Shown one piece after another: positions 42,853 to 53,884 of a stretch of 64,000 nt of DNA. The notes beneath the pieces are model-generated. The model saw only the letters and a program-made list of their open reading frames with translations, did no database searches and was not told the origin of the DNA. This stretch comes from Carex sylvatica (Eukaryota > Streptophyta > Magnoliopsida > Poales > Cyperaceae): the NCBI GenBank assembly GCA_964058845.1, contig CAXKVR010000009.1, positions 181,686 to 245,685 of the forward strand, read 5' to 3'. Positions within the stretch are counted from its first letter, which is position 1, and each line of letters starts with the position of its first letter. The translations under genes were made by a program, and so were the position numbers.

Positions 42853-43199
42853 TGTTGAAAATTGATCCAAAAATAGGAGCACGTTTTTTAGAATAACTGT
42901 TAGTAGTGCTAAGTTATTTTCAGTATATGTTTATAATAGCAATGACAGATTAGTGGGTGCTAAATTTAGAGTAGGCATAGTGGTTAGATATTTTTAGCAC
43001 ATGTTTTGTAGTGGATAGTTATTAGTAGATAGTTATTTTAGATAATTATTGTACTGTTATAAATATCGTAGAACTCTATGTAACTGAGTAAGAGAGAAAG
43101 GAAATAAAGCGTTTTTTCTGTTCAGAAAAATATTCTTCTCTCTTCAATCTCTTGCATACTCACACAAAGCAGTGTAATATTGCTGAGTTTATCCCAACA
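42853..43199 (+). mobile_element. solo LTR, probably Copia-type
   Basis: 347 bp bounded by TGTTG and CAACA, with a perfect 5-bp target duplication GTTTG (42848-42852 and 43200-43204). Inside are a TATA-like 'gttataaatatc' at about 43057, a poly(A)-signal-like AAATAAAG at about 43101 and a T/C-rich 3' part ('ctctcttcaatctcttgc'). There is no second LTR or internal domain within 10 kb, so this is a solo LTR left by unequal recombination. The length and TATCCCAACA end fit plant Copia LTRs. Confidence 0.88.
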
Positions 43200-43259
43200 G
43201 TTTGAACATAGATGTGATTAGTACAACAAATTCGTAACAATCTATACATTATTTGAGTA

Positions 43260-45029
43260 AACAATACCCCGCAAAACCACTCCCTCTATACATCAATTAG
43301 CTATTGCACCACTCACCTTCCTAGAACAATTCATCCCCAGCGCATTTTCCTCCATAACTTTCATAGCCAACAGCCTTGGATCGACGCAACCTTTTATTTC
43401 TGAAAATAAACTCATTTCTTTGCTTCCAGATGCCCCATATTACCCCCATAAACAAGCCGTCTTTTGTTCACGCATGCCAGGTACTATGCAATGTATCTGA
43501 TCTAAACTGCAGACCATGCATTCAGTCCCACACATGCCTGTTATGCAACCAAAGATAGGTAAAAAATTTAACATTAAACAGTGCAAAGCTATGCCAAATA
43601 ACCATATGTCTCGACTTCACCTTCCCCCCCGGATAGCATAATCTTTTAGGCTGATGCAGATGTGTACCTGCCATCCTTTGTCCATCACCATGTAAGCAAA
43701 TCCTCCTGATCCATGAAATCTGGAACCGAGTTCACTGGTATGGATAATATCTTGGGCCATCTGGTGAACATTTCCCTGAAAGAGACTCCTTGCAAATGAA
43801 GTCTACTTATACCATCCTTTAGTTATCTCATAAGAGGTCCTTGCCATGAATTGTACCAATACGGAATGGATTTACCATTTCCAACCGACCAATGCGCACA
43901 CCAATGGAATAAGGGTTTAATACTAACCAACTGATTCCAAATGAAAGAACAATCTGCCATCCATGATCTCGGTGCAATCACTTGTTTGTTCAGACTTCTT
44001 ACTCTTGTAATTATGGATGAGCACAAATTATCATGCTCAATGTACCCCTTCCACCACCAACGCAACAGTAGAGCCAAATTTCTAATTCCCATATTAGATA
44101 CACCCAAACCACCATAGCATCGTGGTAAGAAGAAAACCTCTCTTTATCAAATGCACACCCCTTCCCAGCCCCTGTGATTTACCCCAGAAGAAGTTCCGAC
44201 ATAACTGATGAATAGACTTTAGTACCCATTTAGGTAAGACAAAACATGTCACAAAATAAATAGGACTAGTCAAAACAGATTTGATAAGTTGTAATCTCCC
44301 TCCTTTGTATAATATTTTACCTTGCCATCCATCAATTTTACTTCTTATCTTCTCGATTAAAGGTACGAAGTCGTGCCGCCTCTCTTTTTTAATGTTAACC
44401 GGCATGCCCAAATACGAGATAGACACTGAGGTTTGTGTGCAACCCAAAACCAAGGACACTATAGGACAACCAATGTTGTTCAAATTCAAGGGAAAAACAG
44501 TATCTTTTTTCATAGTTTATATGCAATGCTGACACTTTACTGAGCAACCAAAGCAGCAACTTTAAAGGTATCATGGTAGTTAAATCTGCCTTAGCGATAA
44601 TTGCAGGGTCAACTGCATACTGCAAAGCAAGGATCGGTTCCATTAGCCTACTAGAACCTTTGATAACCTAATAGCCAGTAATTTAGATATGATCTCGGGA
44701 ATCAAGTCTATAATACTAATTGTTCAAAATCCTTGACCTGAACCACATCATCTCTTTTTGGGATCAAACATATTTTCTCTATTCAAGGGTTTAAGATTAA
44801 TATTACCATCATAAAATTGTTGGAACAGGCCCATAATCCATCTTAATTTATTTCCAATATATCTTAGCAAATTCGTTCGATAGGCCATCCATGCCCGAAG
44901 CCCTATTTTTAGCCAAGTTCATCACCGTTGCTTCAATTTCTTGAATAGTGAAAGGTGCCTACAGGACTAGATTGATTAGCCACCGCAATCCCTCATATCC
45001 CTAGAACGATCATTGAAATCACCAACCAT
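43260..45029 (-). pseudogene. L1-type LINE, decayed, internally deleted
   Basis: Minus-strand order: an EN scrap (MVGDFND.SRDMR, about 45029-44990) runs straight into the pre-RT stretch KNRASGMDGLSNEFAKIYW (about 44915-44860), so most of EN is deleted. Then LALQYAVD and LLWLLSKVSALHINYEK (44643-44520). 44513-44094 reads VSISYLGMPVNIKKERRHD then IDGWQGKILYKGGRLQLIKS. 44107-43823 reads LRWWWKGYIEHDNLCS, and a Cys-rich zf-RVT-like region lies near 43560-43480. Numerous stops. The endonuclease part continues beyond the hAT MITE at 45038-45368 and is shared with unit 2 (23490-23870). Confidence 0.85.
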
Positions 45030-45037
45030 GATCAAAG

Positions 45038-45368
45038 TTTGGGTGCAAACAGATCAGATATGATTCGGATAGTGGTAAAACCATATCCTTATCTGCTTTC
45101 ATTTTCCGGATACGGATACAGATCAGATATTAGATGGATATGTATGGATACGGATCAAATATCAGATATCCATAGATATATTCATATATTTTTTTCAAAA
45201 TATATATTGAACTATATGATATATCTACTTTTCGAATACAAATAATTAAAATTCAAAACTATATCTGTATCCGAATCTGCACGGATATTTGGATATCGGA
45301 TACCCGTATCTAATTTTTGCATACCGATCCGGATACAAATGGATAATATCCAATCCATTTGAACCCTG
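45038..45368. mobile_element. hAT-type MITE in the LINE, with empty site in unit 2
   Basis: 331 bp flanked by the 8-bp duplication GATCAAAG (45030-45037 and 45369-45376). The ends are TTTGGGTGCAAAC and TTTGAACCCTG, an imperfect terminal inverted repeat of the widespread plant 'GGGTGCAAA' hAT type. The interior is full of inverted GGATA/TATCC words. The paralogous site in unit 2 (about 23766-23785, 'ataatccaagggtct') is uninterrupted, which confirms the insertion. Confidence 0.85.
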
Positions 45369-45376
45369 GATCAAAG

Positions 45377-45560
45377 GGTCTCTAACAAGCCGGGACATTT
45401 GCCATAGTTCATCAATAAAAATTGTTTTTCTCATGATCGATTAGTTTGGGCCGAAATTGAACGGCCCATGGCCCAGGATGAGAGCAGCACGTGACTCCTT
45501 TTTCTAAGAGATCAAAAGACTCCATGATGAACCAATTGAGAGATTCAATTACTGAAGAAA
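45377..45560. repeat. LINE scrap plus segmental repeat gamma, copy in unit 3
   Basis: Matches 23772-23980: 'gggtctctaacaagccggga', 'gggccgaaattgaacggccc', 'caggatgagagcagcacgtg', 'gatgaaccaattgagagatt'. Similarity ends after about 45550, shorter than in units 1 and 2. Confidence 0.65.
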
Positions 45561-46333
45561 GTTCGAAGGATCGGCGACGGTTCTCATTATTACAAAGGAT
45601 GTTTCTACCTAGGAGTCCCAGTAATTAATTAAATATCTCTATAATTGTCATTTGGAGTTTTGTTGCCGACACACAGAGACATAATACGTGTCAGGTTTTC
45701 ATTTAGTTGGCAGTTTGCCTCGGATATTTGATGCATTTGGTTGGTCATATCTTTCTATTTGTAGTACTGGAGACAAGAGAAGGAGAGAAAATAAAGGACT
45801 CGTGAGACGATGCCAAATTGCCGTTAAATGCTGCCATGTTAATAGGGACCAGACCCCAAACACTGCCAATTATAAGTTAATGGTAGGGAATAGGGAATAT
45901 TATTTTTCGCAGGGGTCAGTACTCAGTACTAGCTCTCGTATCTAGTCTATATCTTATATGTGAATATTGTCTATCTTTATCTTATATGTCAGAGTGGTAA
46001 ATAAATCGAACATATCCATAACAATTTTTTTCTATCAAACAATCAGTGAAAGAGAAACAACTTTCACCAACAATTTGACAACTTTTGAGAATTGGATAAA
46101 TAACACACAACTCTTATGAAACTTTCTTCCCACCTTTGTTTTATTTCATTGAAAAAAATCTGTTGTTACAGATGAATTATTTCAGCTTAGTCTCAAACAT
46201 GACTAGAGCATTATGCCAGCCAAGTATATGCTGCCTATTTCCTAAATATTTCTTTCCAATATTCTATTCTTAATACAAGATTAAATAAAATATCATAGCA
46301 GATAGTTTCCTTTCTTCATCATCAGAGAGTTGC
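45561..46333. other. intergenic, no gene seen
   Basis: The 85-codon frame at 45688-45945 lacks recognisable features. The sequence is otherwise AT-rich. Confidence 0.35.
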
Positions 46334-46341
46334 CTCGTGCG

Positions 46342-46716
46342 TAGGGGTGTCAACTAGTTGGCTCATTCCGAGCTATAGCCGAGCGAGCTGGACTTAGGGC
46401 ATCCGAGCTAAAACCTCAGCTTAAACTCGTGACAAGTCAGCCTGAGCCAGCTCGCTGAGTCTGGCTGGATCTTGTTTTAAGAAGAAAATAAATTATACAA
46501 ACTTTTTGGATCAAGCTGAATCGAGTTAGACAGTATAAAATGCACACAAATTCACAAATTGATGCCTAACTGAGTAAGTTGGCGAGTAAGCTAGGCCCTA
46601 GTTTAAACTCGTTAATTCTGAACCGAGCTAGTGGCGAGCTGGCTCGTTAATAGCTCGGTTCAGTAACGAGCGAGTCATAATCGGACCACGAGCTACGAGC
46701 TTTTTTGCCACCCCTA
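46342..46716. mobile_element. hAT-type MITE with perfect 8-bp target duplication
   Basis: 375 bp with terminal inverted repeats TAGGGGTG and CACCCCTA, flanked by CTCGTGCG on both sides (46334-46341 and 46717-46724). The interior is rich in GAGCTCG-type words in both orientations ('cgagctatagccgagcgagc', 'gctcgttaatagctcgg'). Non-coding, probably mobilised by a hAT transposase elsewhere. The exact duplication suggests a recent insertion. Confidence 0.93.
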
Positions 46717-46724
46717 CTCGTGCG

Positions 46725-48563
46725 CCACTTCTCTTCACATCTTTTGTGGCTCACGTTAACATAATTTTCACATATATATTATCAATGCTTCATTTGCATG
46801 AATATATTGTGTGAATGATGGTGAATATTAATTGATTGTTTTTTTTTTAAATAAAAACGTTTGTAACAAGTCATGTAGGATTTCAGACAAAACTTAGCCT
46901 CTTATTTTCACCAACTCTTTTATGTTAATGAATTGTTGGTGAATTATGTTATATTTATAGACAGTGTACATAATTAAGTCTTACTATTTCATAGACCGCT
47001 CCTAGATTTTAGAGCCTAACTAGTTTGCATAAAAAAAAAAAAACAGAGAGAGCCTAACTCTATCTAGTTGCCATATAAGCGCATTTAGTATCACAACTCT
47101 TATCTACTCCTAATTCATCAAATCGATCATCTTCTCTCTCTCTTTTGAAAATACTATCAATATTTAGATTTTTTTTCAAGATGAATTTTATGTTATTTAT
47201 TAGTGGAGGCAAGGGAGATGAGATATTCACCTAGATGGTGACCGAAGGCGAGATTTCCAGTGAGATGTTACTTTAAAAAATTTATATAAAATGTTGTATA
47301 GATCAATATAATCATAATAACACAAAAATTATGTACTTATATGTATAAATAAAAATATACCATATATAATTTGATAATTTATCACTTTTTCTACTTAGGG
47401 TAAATGGTATGAAATAGCTCTTACCCTAATCTCTATATGATAATTAAGCTAATTAAAAACTTTTATTATACACATCCATATCCGTTAAGTTAATGAAATA
47501 AAATTTTTACCCATATTTGTCGCATAACAGTAAAAAATACTTTCATTGACACCCTAACTTGAGTCCGTATTCTATGAGATATCTCAACTTTTACGCGACC
47601 GATGTGTACGGTAATTATTTGGGGGATAGTGCAGGGAGCCAACCCTATTTGTGCTTTGAGATTTGTGCATAATGTAATTTTGAGCGGATCATGAGATTTT
47701 CCAAACAACACTCAATGTTTGAGATATCTCAGAGGATGCAAACCCCCTAACTTTGCGCAACTTTCAAACGGGAGAAATGAAATGATCAAAACCTACAATA
47801 TTACAATCATTTTATTGGAACAAAATTATTTTTTATCAATATTGGCATATATTGCTTGTTGTTTATGAAGCGGAGGTTGAGCCAAATAAAATGACGGAAC
47901 AGAAATTTGTAGAATTATCTATATTGTAAATTTATTAAATTAGTTATTTTTTCTAACTAATATTTTAAACATCGACACATTGATGCCTCGGACAAAAGCT
48001 GTAATAATTGTGTTGTCACTTCATATTTATGCAATTTATGACCGGCAGTTGCTTTTTTTTTTCTTTTCCTATTGATACAATATGAATTAATAGTTATTTT
48101 TAAAACAATTAATTAAGGCAGGATTTAATGGGAAATAATATATTTCTTCTGATAATTTGATATACATTTTATAGAAATTTTCGTGAAACAGGAGTAATGT
48201 AAATTTGAATTTCTTCCCAAAATATCACCATTAAATATTAAGAATTGTGTTCATTATTATTAGCATGTACATATATACAAAAAAGTTCTTGTCAGAACCA
48301 TTACAATGAACACTACAGCAAGCTGTGCCGGTTGCTGAAGATTTTTCCCCAAAAAAATTAAAAAGAACAGAAAGTCAGGAAACTAACATTATTATCATGT
48401 AAAGCATCATGTCGCTGAAAGTTATGTTAATAAATCCACCCGATTTCGCCAGATCCAAAACTCTCCCGTGCGTGCCCCCCTCTCCGCCTCTCCGCCTTAG
48501 CCAAGTATCTGCCTCTCCTGTCCTCATGTGCATGTGATTTCTAGCGTATTCGAAGGTCAATAT
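46725..48563. other. intergenic and LOR 3' region, no gene seen
   Basis: The palindrome GAGATATCTC occurs twice (about 47576 and 47722), flanking a ~150-bp GC-richer stretch with no terminal repeats I could define. A GC-rich patch at 48440-48530 lies just 3' of the LOR gene. The frames across these are unsupported. Confidence 0.4.
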
Positions 48564-49271
48564 CTAGCGGATTCGATCCATTACAATCACAAATGCCATC
48601 ACCAATTTGCAATCGAATCCGGGCTGGATAACAAGACTAAACACATCATTTCCTAGTAACACGGATGTTTCACGGGTTGTTTTTCTTGAAATCTGCGCCA
48701 CCTCATCCCCTCTGTTGTTGGAAATTTTACAGCTAACTTTCTCGAAGCAAGAGGCTTCAATTCTGAAACTCGGCAATAGTTTTGACTTGCTAATATCTGC
48801 CATGTTTCTTAGCAAAACTTCTGCTTTATCAAAGTTATTATGAAGTATTGAGTATCGCTTAATTGAGAATAATTTTGAGTTTGATTGCTTGTTTCCGCAT
48901 TCTTCTACTTCGTAAGCATTCCATCTGTCATGCAAGCTCAAAATCTGCAACAATGAATACTAGCTTAGTAGGTAGATCTGTGAACTTTCAATTTTCTATT
49001 AAAAAATATATACATACATATGTATATATACCTGAGGACGTAAACTAAGGAGAGGCTTGCCCTCTCCATCCATGAGCACAATCTCTTTGATTAAATACTT
49101 TTGCCTTCTCGAGTAGTTATCAACACGAAAAACTAACCGCCCAGAATCGTCGTACACTGAGAAACCATCGCTTCCTTGAAACCCCATGCTCGACTTCTGC
49201 CATACCGTAAAAACCCTCGGGTTGTCAACATTTTTGGGCTTGCTCTCTGTGTGCTGCGGTTGCACTTGCAT
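48564..49271 (-). CDS. LURP-one-related (LOR) protein, two exons
   Basis: Exon 1 is 49271-49032 (80 codons), exon 2 is 48944-48564 (126 codons plus stop), and the 87-bp intron has GT-AG borders and phase 0. The product is 206 aa, the usual LOR size. Exon 1 carries FTVWQKSSMGFQGSDGFSVY, DDSGRLVFRVDNYSRR and LMDGEGKPLLSLRPQ. Exon 2 begins ILSLHDRWNAYEVEECGNKQ and includes SCFEKVSC, TSVLLGNDVFSLVIQPGFDC and LVMAFVIVMDRI. These are hallmarks of the LOR/Tubby-like barrel (DUF567), related to human phospholipid scramblases. Arabidopsis LURP1 is needed for basal defence against Hyaloperonospora, but most family members are uncharacterised. There is no signal peptide. The frame is intact, and this is the best-preserved intron-bearing host gene here. 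Confidence 0.93.
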
Positions 49272-49386
49272 CCTACTCTTCCTTGGTAGACTTTAGTTGG
49301 AAAGAAACATGCAGTAATTAGAGCGTGTGGAGGACAAATTGGAATCGTTCAATTTATTTGTTCAGGAATGGTGACCAATGTATTGC

Positions 49387-49396
49387 TTATATATAC
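49387..49396 (-). promoter_or_regulatory. TATA box of the LOR gene
   Basis: On the minus strand TATATATAAG lies about 116 bp before the ATG at 49271, a normal distance for a plant TATA box plus leader. Confidence 0.6.
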
Positions 49397-49554
49397 CTAG
49401 CTACTTGCCGATTCTTGTCTGTAGCATTTAAAAATAAAATAATTAAATTTGTGGCTTATTTTCTTTGAAATAAATTGAACGATCCCAGTTTGTCTATTGA
49501 AATGATGTTTAAAAACGACCCCAAAACCATTCATTGGTCACTAGCATTCTTGTG

Positions 49555-50142
49555 TTTATCCATTCTTATATTAAGCACCTAGATATTCTGATCTGCCAAT
49601 GACTTTGAATAAAGATATTAAACTTTCGGATTGAATATTAGCCCTCCGATCAAATATTTTGATTCTAGGCATCATTTTTATGTTTTTTTTTACATATAGA
49701 AATCTAAATTTATTTAGACACACACTCACCAACATAATCTTCACATGCAAATTATATCATATTTTTATTGGTCATGATATCTTTCTATTTTTTAAATATC
49801 TTTAAAAAAAAATTTAAATTGATTGATAATTGATTGGTCATTGTTTTTATTCATTTCTATTTTTTTTATATCATTTAAGGAATGTTATTTGTTATTTAAA
49901 ATATATATCACTTTGTATGAGACTTTTTTTTATGAAAATATGTCAAAAAATATAAGATATGTCATTTAATATGTTATTTAATATAATATTGTTTACATGC
50001 AGATGTCATTTAATATATCATTTAAGAAATATTATTTGTCATTTAGTTTAAATTATTTTTAAAAAATATGTCATTTTATATGATATATTTTTTTTGTTCT
50101 CTTAAAATATGTCTCCGTAGCAATGCACGGGCAAAATACTAG
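49555..50142 (+). mobile_element. alpha-like repeat ending in a Helitron-like terminus
   Basis: 49560-49740 resembles 25790-25970 ('tatattaagcacctagatattctgatctg', 'acatatagaaatctaaattta'), a fourth alpha remnant. 49850-50142 shows iterated 'tcatttaatat' words and ends 'tgtctccgtagcaatgcacg', then 'ggcaaaatactag' (CTAG 50139-50142). This is the same terminal family as 37201-37420. Confidence 0.5.
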
Positions 50143-50869
50143 CTTATATTATTATTGTTATTGTAAGTATTTTATGCGTAAAAATATATTATCTCCTTTT
50201 TGTTTTATAATAGCCCGTAGGATCACAGAAATGAAGTTAGTTGCTGTGTTTTTACGAATGCTATTGTGTTGTCTACTTTCATGTACTTGTTGTGTTGTAC
50301 ACTGTCCATCTTAATTTACATATTAATTGATGCATAGATACGCTTTAAAACAAGTATATATATTAATTTATCATATTTCATTGCAATTTATTTATTTTTA
50401 TTCAATATTTTATTTTGGTCAAGAGATGAGATTCTACAGAATTTGTTCATTTATCGTAGATTTAGAACGCGTAAGTCGTAAGAGTGCATGTTCATAGAAG
50501 ATATCTGTAAATTGATGGATGCAAAGAAACAAAGAAAAGTAATTACAATCGCGCTCAAGCTTTCCAGGTCGAAATTAATGAGAAGGAAACAAAAGGAGAT
50601 GCGAGGTGTTAAGTAAGAGAGGCCTTAACACAAGAATCCAAAAAGATTATTAGAAAAAGGACCAAGATTTTTGTATCATCACTATCAAGAAATATTTCTA
50701 GACGTGGACTCAACAACCACACGCAGCATTGGAAGTGATAATAATAAATAAAATGGAGCTCGTTTATAATTGATAGTCACTACCAAGTACTAACCGAAAT
50801 TTTTATTCATAGTAAATAAAAAATTAAAAATGAGAAAAAAATATGGAAATTTTTTTTTGAAATGAGAAG
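50143..50869. other. intergenic, no gene seen
   Basis: AT-rich. The 63-codon frame near 50123 ending in a Cys-rich stretch (MLLCCLLSCTCCVVHC) overlaps the Helitron-like end and has no support. Confidence 0.35.
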
Positions 50870-51050
50870 TATTCTAAATGAAACGCCATATCAGCATCCA
50901 AAATCAGAAATAACAAAAATAAATAAATAAATAAGAAGAAGAATGGAACGACATAGTTTACAGGAGTCCAGCCAACAAAAAGAAAACAAAGAGGAAAAAA
51001 ATGAGACGCCATTACTCAAAATCAGAGAAGAAAACAGAAAGTTTGAGAGA
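50870..51050. repeat. degenerate MULE terminal-array fragment
   Basis: Three words related to the GGACGCCAT array of the MULE occur at about 62-bp spacing, each followed by A-rich or purine-rich sequence: AAACGCCAT (50880), GAACGACAT (50945) and AGACGCCAT (51004). This looks like an old solo terminus of the same or a related family. No partner end was found. One more GGACGCCAT occurs at about 53064. Confidence 0.4.
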
Positions 51051-51329
51051 AAAAAAAAATAGACGGTGGCTGGTGAGTAAAAAGGAAAAAAAAAAAGTGA
51101 TGAGGATGGAGAAAAATATATGTGGGTCCCACCAGTTAATTTAATAATTGCTCTTTACACTTTAACCTTTAAATTTTTTTTATTTAGTGAAATCAGTCGC
51201 ACAAAATTCTACTACTCCTAAGAATGAATTACTAACTAATAAATTTCAATAAACTAAAGGTAGATCTTTCATATTTTGTAGGATTTTTTTTGTAAATGTA
51301 GGATTCTTTATTTATTTCTAAATTGATTG

Positions 51330-51555
51330 TTGTTTTTAGAGATTGCCAGTACCAAAATTCTGGAAAAATGTTAGGTTCGTTGGAAAATCAATCCTAAAAT
51401 AGTTAGCCTCTATTGCTGTTGTAGTATGTTGGATATATGTGTAGCTCAAGTTTAGCTGGTATGGTAGGTAGCTTTTGTTACTCTCTCTAGGTTTCGTTTA
51501 TTAATGAAACTGGACTTCAGTCTTTTTAACAAAAAATATATATATATATAAGCAG
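51330..51555 (+). mobile_element. possible LINE 3' end
   Basis: The sequence ends '..tttcgtttattaatgaaact' followed by a T-rich stretch, 'aacaaaaaa' and (TA)n. This resembles plant L1 3' UTRs with a short tail, such as the one at about 13140. No coding block is attached. Confidence 0.35.
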
Positions 51556-51839
51556 CAAAGTATATTCCTTTAATAAATCCTACAATTGTTAATATATATT
51601 TATATTATTTATCCTGAATTCCTATAATAGTTATTATCTATTCAAGTGATGACTAAAAGCTTGGAACACAATTGTGTCTTTGTTGGTGATATTTTTTGTA
51701 ATTAAAATTCAAGTCGGAATTCTAATGTAGTAAAAAATATTATATTACGGTTGTTTGTGATCTCCATACCTTTAATTTATTGAAATTTATTAGTTAGTAA
51801 TTAATTTATTGAAATTTTAAGTGTTGTTCTAACTCCTCA

Positions 51840-52630
51840 CTTTCCCTGATAGCATGGAAGTGAGGAAGCAGGAGTTTGAGCGCATCATCCTTTTGTATCG
51901 TATCAGAGGGAATAGGAACGGCTTGAGGCGTGACAATCAGAGAACAGCAAGTAGATCGTTGTTAGAGTAAGCTTGTCTAGGAACAGCAGGTTTCTTCTCT
52001 CTAGGAGCCGGAGGAAGATCAGTAATCATTTTACACCACTGTGCTTCGTGCCTAAACTGATGACACACAAAACACAAAGTAGTGTTCCTACAAGTATTGG
52101 CGAGATGCCCCTTATCACCATATTTGAAACATGCTGGTCAATTTGGGTAGATGAAGCTTCAAGCTCTGGTATTTTTTATTTTATTCGCTCTCCGCGCGTC
52201 ATTCCAATGTTACATCCACCTTTCACCCGTCAATATCGAGGCTTCACATCATTCGCGTAATTTTGTTCTCTGTTTTGAATCAGAACCGCCTTGTATGGTT
52301 TTTTCAAACACTTTGCTAGGTGTTGATCTTCACTATTGTGCTCTTGTTTTGATCTTTTCAATGCAACCTGATCAGATGACTCAGGATGTCGCACCACAGA
52401 ATTCACCTTAGTAGAAGACGAAGCTGATCTACTAGGGAATCTGCGTCCTGCCGCACTCGGATCATCTGTAGGAGAATAAAGTGGAGAAGATCGAGAACAC
52501 TCATGATTATTGGAAATCACAAGATCTGATTTAACAGAAGATCGCACCACTTCCAAGCAATTTCGCAGAACCTTTTCGAGATCTAAGAAGATAGCGAAGC
52601 TATTTGTAGGAGTCGGTTGGGATTTCATCC
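51840..52630 (-). pseudogene. L1-type LINE ORF1 fragment with zinc knuckles
   Basis: The minus-strand frame 52628-52230 is 132 codons (SFAIFLDLEKVLRNCLEVV and a basic Ser-rich middle). After a frame change, 52138-52020 reads CFKYGDKGHLANTC, RNTTLCFVCHQFRHEAQW and C. The second knuckle is a perfect CX2CX4HX4C. The first has Tyr for its second Cys. Tandem CCHC knuckles of this form are typical of plant LINE ORF1 (DUF4283 family) RNA-binding proteins. Further downstream, blocks such as PIPSDTIQKDDALKLLLPHF remain. No ORF2 is attached. The short plus-strand frames here are shadows. Confidence 0.7.
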
Positions 52631-53568
52631 CCCTTTTCCTTTTTTTGATTTATTTTTTCTAGATTTTTTTTGTGATTTTTTTCTGTTTTTTATTTTTGAT
52701 ATCAGAAACTCCAAAATCACTTTCTAATTCACCTCATTTTTCGCTCTTTCACTTTTACTCTATTTCTCTTCAAGTTAATGTACGCCATTAACATGATCAG
52801 AAACTTATCTGTGCAAATATCAAACAGATTAATCAAATACTATGCATATAATTCTAGTAAAACTATTTTTAGTGTTGATCTTGAACTTGTGGCATCAGAA
52901 AAAAGAAAAGTAACGAATTCACTTTCTTTTTTGCTTTAAAATATATGCAGGATGCACTCATTAAATATAAAAAATTCGCCTTTTTTTTTTTTAAGTATAT
53001 GCAAGAAAAAGATGCACCGTATATTGAATGAAATATGAAATTATCCAGAGTTATCTAAATCATGGACGCCATGGGAATGTTTATTACAAACAATAAAATG
53101 TAGGAGAAGTTTAGGATATAATTGAAAATATCATAAACGTCAAACGCTGGAATCTCACAGACGGCGAGTCTTCAACAGCATTTGGCCGCAAAACAGTGCT
53201 AACGGTTTATAGACCTTGTTTAGATTGTATGTGTAGCATCGCTGTGCTAACATTGATTGGAACGGGGGGTTGGAAAAGGAAGGACTAGAATTGGCGCAGA
53301 GACGTAGCAAGACTTCAAAAAAGAAAAAAAAAATAGCCTAAAATGGTAAAAATAAAGAAAAACAAGATGGTCAATCCAAAATTAATGTTCATCTATATAT
53401 ATATGTTTAAAAAGCAATGTACATTATTATTATATATAAAATCAGCATATAGAAAAGGAATGAGATTAAAAAAAACAATGCAATCAATATAGAAAACTAA
53501 AATTACATAACCACACTCAAGACTCAACACAACAGCATTATAAAAGATTAATTATCTGAGTAACATAA
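52631..53568. other. intergenic, no gene seen
   Basis: Low-complexity T-rich sequence at 52635-52700 and a single GGACGCCAT-like word at about 53064 in 'catggacgccatgggaatgttt', which matches one unit of the MULE array. Otherwise unremarkable. Confidence 0.35.
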
Positions 53569-53839
53569 TCAAGGAAGCGAAGGGAAACATATTTTTACAC
53601 CATCACGAACTTCACAGTTAAGACCAGCCTCATTAGAATTTGTTTGAGCAGCAGAATTAACAAGGTCAGAATTTATTATTTATCGCAGCACCAGCAAAAT
53701 TATCATTATGATTCACAAGACCAGCAAGGTTTTTCGGACCACCTACAAGACTTTCTTGAATACCAAATTCACTAATCTGGAATATTGCCACTGCGAGAAG
53801 GATAAATAAGACATAGAATGACACCTTATTGGAAGCCAT
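53569..53839 (-). pseudogene. small secreted-peptide gene, one frame break
   Basis: From ATG 53839 a 57-codon frame runs to TGA 53666-53668. It starts with a convincing signal peptide (MASNKVSFYVLFILLAVAIF) and continues EFGIQESLVGGPKNLAGLVN, HNDNFAGAA. A one-base shift near 53680 opens a second frame to TGA 53569-53571: NSDLVNSAAQTNSNEAGLNC, EVRDGVKICFPSLP. The two parts look like one ~90-aa peptide with Asn/Ala-rich imperfect repeats and two Cys near the C terminus. I do not recognise the family. It could be a decayed gene, a true 57-aa peptide, or a sequencing indel. Confidence 0.55.
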
Positions 53840-53884
53840 TTTTGTTTACCAGATATCAGCTGATGCTATTCCTGGCCCTCTAGT

